This document shows, piece after piece, positions 18,687 to 26,888 of a DNA stretch of 64,000 nucleotides. The stretch is from Succinivibrio dextrinosolvens. Lineage in GTDB: Bacteria; Pseudomonadota; Gammaproteobacteria; Enterobacterales; Succinivibrionaceae. Below the pieces are notes generated by a model. The model was not told the DNA's origin. It saw nothing but the letters and a program-made list of their open reading frames with translations, and searched no databases. The stretch lies in contig NZ_CP047056.1 of NCBI RefSeq assembly GCF_011065405.1, forward strand, positions 1,696,747-1,760,746, written 5' to 3'. Within the stretch, counting starts at the first letter, position 1. Every line of letters begins with the position of its first letter. Made by a program: the position numbers and the translations under genes.

Positions 18687-18713
18687 AACAGGGCATTTGC
18701 CCTGTTTTTTTTT
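18687..18713. terminator. Bidirectional terminator between gltS and purA
   Basis: AACAGGGC and GCCCTGTT arms (18687-18694, 18699-18706) surround ATTT. There is a T-run on the plus strand to 18713 and an A-run on the left that acts as a T-run for the minus strand. It serves both convergent genes. Confidence 0.88.
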
Positions 18714-18732
18714 ATTCGAAATAAATAAAATC

Positions 18733-20031
18733 CTAATCAAAAGGATTGTCTAAATAGATGGTCTGATCTCGTTCAGGACCAGTTGATAAAATTGCAACCT
18801 TAGCACCTGACAGCTCTTCCAATCTCTTGATGTAGTGCTTTGCGTTCTCAGGAAGATCATCCCACTTGGTTATGCCAAAAGTTGATTCCTTCCAGCCTGG
18901 CATTGATTCATAAACAGGAGTGATGCCCTCGTACTCGTGAGCAGATAGTGGAGGCAACTGACTGATTGTGCCATCCTTTAACTTGTATGCAGTACAGATC
19001 TTAATCTCATCCATACCGTCGAGAACATCCATCTTCATCAGAGCTAAACCAGTTAAAGAATTAATGGTTACAGCTCTACGCATTGCAACTGCATCATACC
19101 AGCCGGTACGACGAGGTCTGCCGGTAACAGCACCAAACTCTGCACCACGCTTGCGAATGCCTTCACCGATTTCATCATTCAGCTCAGTTGGGTATGGACC
19201 GCCTCCTACACGGGTGGTGTATACCTTAGCAATACCTAATACATAGTCAATATGAAGAGGACCTGCACCAGAACCAGTTACACAGCCACCAGCAACAGTA
19301 TTTGATGAGGTAACATATGGATAAGTACCATAATCAATATCCAAGAAGGTACCCTGAGCACCTTCAAACAGAATCTTCTTGCTGTCACGACGTCCGTTTG
19401 CAAGGATCAGAGAAATATCATCAACCATTGCAAGTAATCTGTCTCGGATACCTTCAACGTATTCAAGAACAGAATCATAGCTTACCTCTGGCTCATGATA
19501 GTAATTCTTCAGCTGGAAGTTTCTGTACTCAAGTAAAGTCTTAAGTCTTTCCTTGAAGTTTTCCATATCATACAGATCGCCAACTCTTACACCACGACGG
19601 GCAACCTTGTCCTCATAGCAAGGACCGATACCTCTGCCGGTAGTACCGATAGCACTCTTGCCTCTCAGCTTCTCTGCGCCTTTATCAATGGCTGGGTGAA
19701 CAGGCAGCAGCAGAGCTGAAGCGCCAGAAATCTTGATTCTGCCTTCAACGTTCTCAACTCCAGCCTTATTTAATTCTTCAATTTCTTCAAATAAAGCACC
19801 AGGATTTACTACAACACCTGAACCGATCAGGCACAGACATTCCTTGTGCAGAATTCCAGAAGGAACAAGTCTTACAACTACCTTTTTGTTTCCAACAACC
19901 AGAGTGTGTCCAGCGTTGTTACCACCCTGACTGCGAACAACAATATTAGCTTTTGATGTCAACAAATCAGCGATCTTACCTTTACCTTCATCGCCCCATT
20001 GTGTACCAAGCACAATAACATTATTAGGCAT
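18733..20031 (-). CDS. purA: Adenylosuccinate synthetase
   Basis: Converts IMP + aspartate + GTP to adenylosuccinate. The 432 residues begin with NVIVLGTQWGDEGKGKIADL (P-loop and catalytic Asp) and contain GNNAGHT, IGTTGRGIGP, TRVGGGPYPTEL, GRPRRTGW and STGPERD. It is the last gene of the hfq-hflX-hflK-hflC-purA series, 76 bases after hflC. Confidence 0.97.
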   Translation of the reverse strand: MPNNVIVLGTQWGDEGKGKIADLLTSKANIVVRSQGGNNAGHTLVVGNKKVVVRLVPSGILHKECLCLIGSGVVVNPGALFEEIEELNKAGVENVEGRIKISGASALLLPVHPAIDKGAEKLRGKSAIGTTGRGIGPCYEDKVARRGVRVGDLYDMENFKERLKTLLEYRNFQLKNYYHEPEVSYDSVLEYVEGIRDRLLAMVDDISLILANGRRDSKKILFEGAQGTFLDIDYGTYPYVTSSNTVAGGCVTGSGAGPLHIDYVLGIAKVYTTRVGGGPYPTELNDEIGEGIRKRGAEFGAVTGRPRRTGWYDAVAMRRAVTINSLTGLALMKMDVLDGMDEIKICTAYKLKDGTISQLPPLSAHEYEGITPVYESMPGWKESTFGITKWDDLPENAKHYIKRLEELSGAKVAILSTGPERDQTIYLDNPFD

Positions 20032-20107
20032 TTGTTTTTATCCTCGTTCCGTGTAATTGTCAAAAAAAATACCTAAACCATTATACAAAAATGATTTAGG
20101 CATGTAA

Positions 20108-21100
20108 TTAATTTGTGCCTTTTGCACCATTTGCGTCATTGAAGTACTTGAAGAACTCACTGTCTGGTTTCAGTACTAAGACATCCTTTCCTGACGCCAT
20201 CGATTTCTTATATGCATCCATCGATCTCAGGAATTCAAACAACTGAGGATTCTGTTTGTAGGCCTGGGCATATATTCTGGTTGCCTCAGCATCGCCTTCA
20301 CCTCGAAGAGTTCTAGCCTGGCGTTCTGCCTCCGCAATTTTAACCACAACCTCTCTATCTGCATGAGCCTTAATGGCTTCAGCCTCTTTTCTACCCTGTG
20401 ATCTGTGAAGTTTTGCTACAGCATCACGTTCTGCACGCATACGCTGGTAAATTGAGTTGGAAACCTCTGGAGGAAGATTAATCTGTTTAATTCTAACATC
20501 TACAATCTTGATTCCCAGAGCCTTTGCAGAAGCGCCGATATCCTTTAAGGCATTCTGCATAACCTCATCACGCTTTGACTGACTTGCAACAGCAACTACT
20601 TCCGAATCACTTGAATCAAAGACATTCTCTTCCTCTGTCGCCTGATTCTTTCCCGAATTCTGACCGGAAACAATCTGATGAATTGTAAGCCTACCAATCT
20701 GACTTCTCAGGGAGTTATTAATTCTTCTTCTTAACAGTTCCTCTGCCTGCATCTTGTTACCACCGGCTGTTGTCAGGTAATACGTTGCTGCATCAAGGAT
20801 CTGCCACTTAACGTAAGAATCAATGATAACGTCCTTCTTCTCGGAGGTAACAAATCTGTCAGCAGATGAGCTGATGGTCTGAATCTTTACATCCAGAGCC
20901 TTTACCTGATCGATAAAAGGAGCCTTTAAATGTAAGCCAGGATCAACAATCTGGAGTTTACCTTCAGAGTCTCTTACAACCTTACCGAATCTTGTAACGA
21001 TTCCCTTGGTGCCTTCTGTTACAACATAAAGACTGTTAAAGCCGATAAAAGCAAGAACAAATATGAGAATCAGAGAGATGTTTAAAGTATTCTTATTCAT
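20108..21100 (-). CDS. hflC: HflC, modulator of FtsH protease
   Basis: Membrane-anchored SPFH/prohibitin protein that forms the HflKC cage around FtsH. The 330 residues have one N-terminal membrane segment (LILIFVLAFIGFNSLYVV), the SPFH domain (VTEGTKGIVTRFGKV) and a coiled coil rich in Arg/Glu/Ala (about 215-290). Its start overlaps the hflK stop by one base, so the two are translationally coupled. Confidence 0.96.
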   Translation of the reverse strand: MNKNTLNISLILIFVLAFIGFNSLYVVTEGTKGIVTRFGKVVRDSEGKLQIVDPGLHLKAPFIDQVKALDVKIQTISSSADRFVTSEKKDVIIDSYVKWQILDAATYYLTTAGGNKMQAEELLRRRINNSLRSQIGRLTIHQIVSGQNSGKNQATEEENVFDSSDSEVVAVASQSKRDEVMQNALKDIGASAKALGIKIVDVRIKQINLPPEVSNSIYQRMRAERDAVAKLHRSQGRKEAEAIKAHADREVVVKIAEAERQARTLRGEGDAEATRIYAQAYKQNPQLFEFLRSMDAYKKSMASGKDVLVLKPDSEFFKYFNDANGAKGTN

Positions 21101-22323
21101 TATCTTCCCCTTCTTGATGAAGTTCCGTATGAGTTCTGAGAATTTCCTGTTAGAGGAGGATATGACTCAGTTACAGATAAAGTTTCCTTGTTATCTGACA
21201 GATCCTTTGAATTTACGCTGGCACTGTCCTCTTGAGCCTTTGGTTTCTGAGGAAGCTGCTGCATAGCATTCTGAGGAAGTGGAAGATACAGAACAGGAGA
21301 GGAACCTTTAGGAGTATCCAGCAGAATCTTCTGAGATTTACCCAGTACTTCCTGCATGGTTTCAAGATAAATTCTGGTTTTGGTAATATCAGGTGCAGCA
21401 TTGTATTCAGGCAGAACCTTTTCGAATCTTGCAACCTCACCTTCAGCCTTCAATACTACCTGTGAACGATAACCTTCAGCTTCCTGTCTGATTCTCTGAA
21501 CCTGACCTTCAGCCTTTGGCAGAACCTCATTGGCATAAGCTTCAGCTTCTCGCTTGTATCTCTCCTCATCTTCCTGCGCAGCAATAGCATCATCGAAGGC
21601 TTCCTTTACCTGCTCAGGAGCTCTGGCTGGCAGGAAGTTAACATCAACAATGGTAAGGCCTGTATTATATGGCTCTATGATTGAAGTCAGAAGTTCGCGG
21701 GTAGCCTGTCTTACAAGCTCTCTTCCAGATGTCAGAATATCATCCATCAGAGTGTGGCCGACAACATATCTTAAAGCACTGTCGGTTGCCTCTAAAAGTG
21801 TATTGTCAGGATTTACGACGGAATACAGATATTTTACAGGATCAGAGATTCTGTACTGAACATCCATTTCCACGATGACTACGTTCTCATCTTCGGTAAG
21901 CATGGTGCCTGAAGACTGGATTGAACGAACCTGCTCAATATCAACGACATTAACTGAATCAATTCCAGAGAATTTCCATCTCAAACCGGAATCAACAACG
22001 TTATAAACCTTACCGAAACGAAGGACTACACCTTTTTCAGCTTCTCTGACAGTATAGAAGCCGCTGAAAATGTAAAAACCAAGAATTACGGCTACAATCA
22101 GTCCAATCATATTAAAGCTAGGCTTATCCTGCTTTGAACTGCCACCTGAACCGGTTTTTCTATTGCCCAGAAAATTCTTTAGAAGATTAAGAATCTCCTG
22201 AACCGGATCATTATTGCGTTTTACAGTACGCCCCCAAGGGTCGGTGTTTTTCTGCTTATCTTCGTCAGAAGAATTGTTTGAGCCAGGAGCATTCCAGCCC
22301 ATTAGATCTTTATTATTTTCCAT
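21100..22323 (-). CDS. hflK: HflK, modulator of FtsH protease
   Basis: Partner of HflC. The 407-residue protein has a Gly/Asn/Lys-rich cytoplasmic N-terminus (GWNAPGSNNSSDEDKQKN), one membrane segment at about 72-90 (IGLIVAVILGFYIFSGFY), an SPFH domain (TVREAEKGVVLRFGKV) and a long coiled coil. The Ser/Gln/Pro-rich C-tail is of low complexity. It lies 5 bases after hflX. Confidence 0.96.
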   Translation of the reverse strand: MENNKDLMGWNAPGSNNSSDEDKQKNTDPWGRTVKRNNDPVQEILNLLKNFLGNRKTGSGGSSKQDKPSFNMIGLIVAVILGFYIFSGFYTVREAEKGVVLRFGKVYNVVDSGLRWKFSGIDSVNVVDIEQVRSIQSSGTMLTEDENVVIVEMDVQYRISDPVKYLYSVVNPDNTLLEATDSALRYVVGHTLMDDILTSGRELVRQATRELLTSIIEPYNTGLTIVDVNFLPARAPEQVKEAFDDAIAAQEDEERYKREAEAYANEVLPKAEGQVQRIRQEAEGYRSQVVLKAEGEVARFEKVLPEYNAAPDITKTRIYLETMQEVLGKSQKILLDTPKGSSPVLYLPLPQNAMQQLPQKPKAQEDSASVNSKDLSDNKETLSVTESYPPLTGNSQNSYGTSSRRGR

Positions 22324-22328
22324 AGTTT

Positions 22329-23672
22329 CTAATTCACTGAATCAAAATCGAATTCGTTACTCTTTTTCCAAGGTTTGTCCATCGATGAACAGCACAATGA
22401 AAGTTCACCGTTGGTTTTGCTATCTATAATAGAAGCTTCAACCGCAGTAATTCTTATATTGAGAACTGCAAAGCCCTCATCATCATAATTTTCTGAATCA
22501 ACTGACTTGGCTGCATATAAAAGACTACGTAATCTTCCATTTTCAGCTCCTATCTTAACAGTAAATTCACATAAATTATCAGATAATAATTCGCTAACTG
22601 CTGATAATAAATTATCAATTCCCCATCCGGTCTTTGCACTAACATAGACACGGGTAGGTCTGCCTGTTTCATCTCTGATAATGGCATCTGCACAGTCTTT
22701 TACCAGATCAGCCTTATTATAAACAATCAGAGTTTTTACCTCTGAAGCTCCAACCTGATCTAAAACCGCATTTACAGCATCAATATTTGATTCTTTTCTT
22801 TCATCGGAGGCATCCACGATATGCATTAAAAGATCAGCCTGAGCGGTTTCTTCTAATGTACCTTTGAAAGCTGCCACCAAATCATGAGGAAGATGTCTGA
22901 TGAATCCCACAGTGTCAGCAAGTACAGTTTTTCCGACTACCGGAAGCTCAATAGTTCTCAGAGTAGGATCCAAAGTTGCAAACAGCTGGTTTGCAGCATA
23001 AACCTGCGCATTTGTCAGACGATTGAACAATGTTGATTTTCCAGCGTTTGTATAACCGACAAAAGATACTACAGGAATAGCATTTTTCTTTCTGAGACTT
23101 CGGTTCTGCTCACGTCTTGATGCCACTACAGCAAGTGACTTTTTGATTGCAGCGATTCTTTCTCTCAGGGCACGTCTGTCAAGCTCAATCTGGGTTTCAC
23201 CAGGACCACCTCTAAGACCAAAACCACCTTTCTGTCGTTCAAGGTGAGTCCACCCTCGAACCAGACGGGCCTGTTCATATTGAAGCTGGGCAAGTTCAAC
23301 CTGCAATTTACCTTCATAGGTACGCGCTCTTTGCGCAAAGATAGTAAGAATAAGAGCGACTCTATCCATCACTCTTACTCCGAAGGCTTTTTCGAGATTT
23401 CTTTCCTGGGCAGGTGTTAGACTATTGTTGAAGATTACAGTCTGGACCTCTAGAGCATTTACAAGCGATGCCACCTCCTCAACCTTTCCTGAGCCGATAA
23501 AGGTGCTAGGATCCGGAGCATCTCTTTTGCAAGAAACACTCTCAACAACATCGCCTAATGCAGATTCTGCTAGAAGCTGTAACTCTTTTAGGTCTTCTTG
23601 TGATTGAATCTGAGTTAACTCAACATGCACTAATAGTGTCGAGCCTAACGACTCAAACTCTTGTTTGGGCAT
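22329..23672 (-). CDS. hflX: GTPase HflX, ribosome rescue factor
   Basis: HflX splits stalled or heat-damaged ribosomes. The 447 residues contain the HflX-specific domain (GSGKVEEVASLV, FNNSLTPAQERNLEK, RVMDRVALILTIFAQRA), the linker GGPGETQIELDRR, and the G domain (VSFVGYTNAGKSTLFNRLT, DTVGFIRHLPHDLVAAFKGT, NKADL). It starts 30 bases after hfq in the standard operon. Confidence 0.97.
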   Translation of the reverse strand: MPKQEFESLGSTLLVHVELTQIQSQEDLKELQLLAESALGDVVESVSCKRDAPDPSTFIGSGKVEEVASLVNALEVQTVIFNNSLTPAQERNLEKAFGVRVMDRVALILTIFAQRARTYEGKLQVELAQLQYEQARLVRGWTHLERQKGGFGLRGGPGETQIELDRRALRERIAAIKKSLAVVASRREQNRSLRKKNAIPVVSFVGYTNAGKSTLFNRLTNAQVYAANQLFATLDPTLRTIELPVVGKTVLADTVGFIRHLPHDLVAAFKGTLEETAQADLLMHIVDASDERKESNIDAVNAVLDQVGASEVKTLIVYNKADLVKDCADAIIRDETGRPTRVYVSAKTGWGIDNLLSAVSELLSDNLCEFTVKIGAENGRLRSLLYAAKSVDSENYDDEGFAVLNIRITAVEASIIDSKTNGELSLCCSSMDKPWKKSNEFDFDSVN

Positions 23673-23702
23673 TATGAATCAGTCTCAAATTGAACAAAAT
23701 GC

Positions 23703-23957
23703 TTATTCTGCAGCTTGATTTTCTTCTTCTTTCTCTTCGGCAGTTGAGATATTAACTGCGCGAGCTGGAACGATGGTAGAAATTGCATGCTTATAAACCA
23801 TCTGGCTTACCTGATTCTTTAACAGAACCACGAACTGATCGAATGATTCGACCTGTCCCTGAAGCTTGATCCCATTTACAAGATAAATTGAAACGACAAT
23901 ATGTTCCTTACGTAATGCGTTTAAGAATGGATCTTGAAGTGATTGTACTTTAGCCAT
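23703..23957 (-). CDS. hfq: RNA chaperone Hfq
   Basis: A hexameric Sm-like RNA chaperone for small RNAs. The 84 residues contain the Sm1 and Sm2 motifs ([40 protein letters not shown] and [10 protein letters not shown]). The Glu-rich C-tail is short compared with E. coli. In E. coli hfq directly follows miaA; here the first upstream genes are an unrelated sugar module, and miaA is about 25 kb away on the same strand. Confidence 0.98.
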   Translation of the reverse strand: MAKVQSLQDPFLNALRKEHIVVSIYLVNGIKLQGQVESFDQFVVLLKNQVSQMVYKHAISTIVPARAVNISTAEEKEEENQAAE

Positions 23958-24324
23958 GTTTAATCCCTAGTTATATTTATTTTATCGGGCTATCTTGAAG
24001 ATAGGGGTTCAGCTGTAACCGCTGATTTACCTTCTTCCCATATCAGTTTATTTTCTGATGGCAAAAAGCCACCGCTGTCACTTTTGCAAGAGACACCTGT
24101 ATTGTAACAATAAACTGATGTTTTTTTTACAGATGTTTTATTTTTTAGCAAATAAAAGTGTTTTTTTCAAGAATATGCTATGCGATTCACTAAAAATCAA
24201 TATTCTGATCAGTTCTTGGGGCAATGATTTTAAAGATGAAATCTAAATTACGAAAAGTAAATTTGCATAAATAAGAATATGACAGGGGGCTTTTGGTGAA
24301 TTAATTGTTATTTCAATAAAAAAT
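23958..24324. other. Intergenic region upstream of hfq
   Basis: No credible gene is visible. On the minus strand GGTGGC and GCCATC flank TTTTT at about 24058-24075, giving a small hairpin in the probable hfq leader. The rest is AT-rich without repeats. This gap is where miaA would normally adjoin hfq. Confidence 0.5.
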
Positions 24325-24356
24325 AATAAAAAAGGCCTCACCATATAGGTGAAGCC
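24325..24356 (-). terminator. Terminator after fructokinase-like gene
   Basis: On the minus strand GGCTTCACC (24356-24348) pairs with GGTGAGGCC (24342-24334) with one G-T pair and a 5-base loop, followed by TTTTTT. It lies about 28 bases after the kinase stop. Confidence 0.85.
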
Positions 24357-24383
24357 ACAAAATATAATGAAAATTCTATGAAA

Positions 24384-25280
24384 TTAAGCAAATAGTTCTG
24401 CAGGCATATCAGGCATTGCTCCAGCCTGAGTGCAGACATATGCAGAAATCTTAACTGCCTTCTCATGAGCCTGAACCAGGGAGTCGCCCTGCATCAAACG
24501 GCTGATGAAAGTTGCAGTGAAGGAATCGCCTGCACCAACAGTATCAACAACTTCAACCTTAGGAGTTGGAAGAACTGAAATCTCGTCATTTAAGAATACT
24601 GTACTCTGAGAAGCACCTTCAGTGAAAATGAAGCAGTAGATTCCAAGGCTCTTTAGGTACTCATAGTAGGCTGTTGCAGTCTTTTCCTGTAATCTTGCAA
24701 ACTCGCAAAGAATTGGAAGCTCGTCCTCGTTACACTTAAAAATCTCGGTTCTCTTTAAAGAATCCTCAATAATCTCTCTTGAGTAATAGTTACGACGCAG
24801 ATTTACATCGAATACACGAAGTGAACCCTTTGGCATTGCATCTAGAAGAGCCATAATGGTCTTGTGAGAAACAGTTCCTCTCTGAGCTAAAGAACCGAAG
24901 CACATTAAGTCAAGCTGTCTTGCAATTCCAAGAGCAGTTTCAGTAAGAGGTATATTGTCATAGGCAGTATCTTCAACAAAGGTATAGGTAGGAACACCGT
25001 CATCTGTTAAATCAACATTTACAGCACCTGTTTCCTTTGTATTTTCAATCAGAAGAGCAGGTAAAAATCTTGCAGCTAGAAGATTACGTGCCTGAAAACC
25101 TAAAGAATCAGTTCCTACAGAACTGATTGCCAGAGACTCTAAGCCGTTCTGTCTGCAGTGATAAGCAAAGTTTGCAGGAGCTCCACCAATCTTTGGTCCT
25201 GTAGGGAATACATCAAACAGCACTTCGCCAAGACCAGCGCACTTTACTTTTTTACCTTTGAATTTAGAAAAATCTAACAT
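24384..25280 (-). CDS. scrK: PfkB-family sugar kinase, probably fructokinase
   Basis: A 298-residue ribokinase/PfkB fold. It shows the N-terminal GLGEVLFDVFPTGPKIGGAP with the GGAPANFAYH substrate-site motif, VFDVNLRRNYYS, and the C-terminal VDTVGAGDSFTATFISRLM with the catalytic Asp and anion hole. GGAPAN with DVNLR is typical of fructokinases, so fructose phosphorylation is likely. It lies 127 bases downstream of the LacI gene with no clear terminator between, so it may be co-transcribed. A divergent sugar porter completes the module. Confidence 0.82.
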   Translation of the reverse strand: MLDFSKFKGKKVKCAGLGEVLFDVFPTGPKIGGAPANFAYHCRQNGLESLAISSVGTDSLGFQARNLLAARFLPALLIENTKETGAVNVDLTDDGVPTYTFVEDTAYDNIPLTETALGIARQLDLMCFGSLAQRGTVSHKTIMALLDAMPKGSLRVFDVNLRRNYYSREIIEDSLKRTEIFKCNEDELPILCEFARLQEKTATAYYEYLKSLGIYCFIFTEGASQSTVFLNDEISVLPTPKVEVVDTVGAGDSFTATFISRLMQGDSLVQAHEKAVKISAYVCTQAGAMPDMPAELFA

Positions 25281-25407
25281 TATTTATCTCCTGTTAAAAA
25301 CTGATGCTGCCAAGAATTACCTTTAATGAGTAAACTCTCAGACCGAAAATTTTTATCCCAACCTCATGCGTTGTTCAGAAAATCAACTATCCTAAAAAGG
25401 ATCCATA

Positions 25408-26412
25408 CTAGTCTGCGTTTGGACTTGAAGTGGAAGCCCTACGCAGCAGCATGGATTTTAAACACACGTTATTAATCTTTTCCTTGCTGCCGTTGATACG
25501 CTCCAGAACCATACTGGCAGCCATTCTTCCCATTTCCTCAACAGGCTGACATACAGAAGTAATAGGAGTCGGATAAAAACGACACCAGTTACTGTCACCA
25601 TATGAAACCACTGAGACATCATTAGGGATCTTGAAACCTTTAAGGTTTAGAGCATAAAGAATTCCGGAAGTAATTGCGTTATTTGCTCCGACAATTGCAG
25701 TTGGTCGACTGCTTTTAGCTCTCAACATTAAAATATTTGTCTGCTCAAAGGCTCCGACAAACAATTCTTCATAGGAGTCGGCAATAATCTCATGAATTTC
25801 TGCTTTAACTCCACTCTGTTCTACTCCGGCACATCTCTGTGAGAAGGTATAAACCTTCTTGGAGCCGGATATAAAAGCGATTTTCTCGTGGCCAAGTTCC
25901 TGAAGATACTCAAGTGCCTGCTGAACACCGCCCATGTTATCTTCGATGACGCTGTCAAAATTCAGCTCATCTATATGTCTGTCAACTAGAACAACAGGCA
26001 TATCTATAAAATCATTTGCAACTGTTTTGCTAAATTTTGCAGACGGCATAATTATCAGACCTCGTAAATTAAGAGGCGCCCACTGCTTTAAAATCTTTGC
26101 CTCTAGTGAGCTATGCTCATAGTTACAGCCGACAATAACCGAATAATTCTTAGAGTCCAGATAGTCAGTAACAGATTTAACAATTGCATTGGAAAAAGAA
26201 TTTGTCAGATCTGCAGCAATTACTCCAATCAGCTTGCTTGAGGATGCAACTGTAATATCATCCCTCAACTTCTGTAGATAGCCCATCTTTTCAGCTGCAT
26301 TCAAGACCTTGTGTCTGGTTTCAAGAGAAACCATATCAGGCTTTTTCAATGCTCTGGAAACTGTGGAAGGTGAAATTCCAAGATGCTCAGCTATCTGTGA
26401 AATATTAACCAT
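25408..26412 (-). CDS. LacI-family transcriptional regulator
   Basis: This 334-residue regulator starts with a LacI helix-turn-helix (MVNISQIAEHLGISPSTVSR, ALKKPDMVS). The periplasmic-binding-like sensor domain shows LIGVIAADLTNSFSNAIVKS, PVVLVDRHID, ALEYLQELGHEKIAFISG and DVSVVSYGDSNW. The usual hinge-helix motif (P-N-x-x-A-R) is absent; the linker reads MGYLQKLRDDITVA. It is flanked by a sugar kinase and a divergent sugar porter, so it probably controls both. Three matching palindromes in the divergent control region are candidate operators. Confidence 0.9.
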   Translation of the reverse strand: MVNISQIAEHLGISPSTVSRALKKPDMVSLETRHKVLNAAEKMGYLQKLRDDITVASSSKLIGVIAADLTNSFSNAIVKSVTDYLDSKNYSVIVGCNYEHSSLEAKILKQWAPLNLRGLIIMPSAKFSKTVANDFIDMPVVLVDRHIDELNFDSVIEDNMGGVQQALEYLQELGHEKIAFISGSKKVYTFSQRCAGVEQSGVKAEIHEIIADSYEELFVGAFEQTNILMLRAKSSRPTAIVGANNAITSGILYALNLKGFKIPNDVSVVSYGDSNWCRFYPTPITSVCQPVEEMGRMAASMVLERINGSKEKINNVCLKSMLLRRASTSSPNAD

Positions 26413-26516
26413 AGTTTTTATTTTTTTTTACCCCAAATTACCTCGCAGATTATATAAATGAAAAAATTTGTTGTGTTGAAAAAAATCCTAATCTTTGAGA
26501 GGTATCAAATTCCATT

Positions 26517-26532
26517 ATGCAATTTTTTGCAT
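26517..26532. promoter_or_regulatory. Candidate operator 1 (palindrome)
   Basis: ATGCAATTTTTTGCAT, with 6-bp perfect arms, about 105 bases upstream of the LacI start. It resembles the palindromes at 26766 and 26838. Confidence 0.5.
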
Positions 26533-26765
26533 TTCACATATTATACATAACTTATATACAGTAGCAAATTTAAATAATCAGCAAGACGGTTTTAATTGTG
26601 CACCATATTAGTCATTTAAGGATCAATATAGTGCATTTAATAATATTATTTTTTTATTTTTCAAAAAGTTATATTTAAAACCCAACTTACAACTTCTATA
26701 TTAGAAGCTTCGTACAATTAGATAATTACTGAACATTTAAGAGGATTATGAAGTTTTTTATGTGA

Positions 26766-26781
26766 TTGCAAAATTTTGCAT
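26766..26781. promoter_or_regulatory. Candidate operator 2 (perfect 14-bp palindrome)
   Basis: TGCAAAATTTTGCA (26767-26780) is perfectly self-complementary. It lies about 107 bases upstream of the sugar-porter start. Confidence 0.55.
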
Positions 26782-26837
26782 AACTTTTTGTGAAAGGAAT
26801 GATTTTTTTATAAATCGTGTTATGGCATTATTCTTAT

Positions 26838-26851
26838 CGCAAATTTTTGCA
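26838..26851. promoter_or_regulatory. Candidate operator 3 (palindrome)
   Basis: CGCAAATTTTTGCA shares the GCAAA/TTTGC core of the other two sites. It lies about 37 bases before the porter start, a position suited to repression. Confidence 0.5.
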
Positions 26852-26888
26852 CCGCAAGCGCGGACGTAAGGACAAAGGAAAAATTTAA

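Noticed and set aside
24058-24246. Plus-strand ORF upstream of hfq
   Set aside because: Low-complexity composition, no ribosome-binding site and no family resemblance; it lies in the hfq promoter region.
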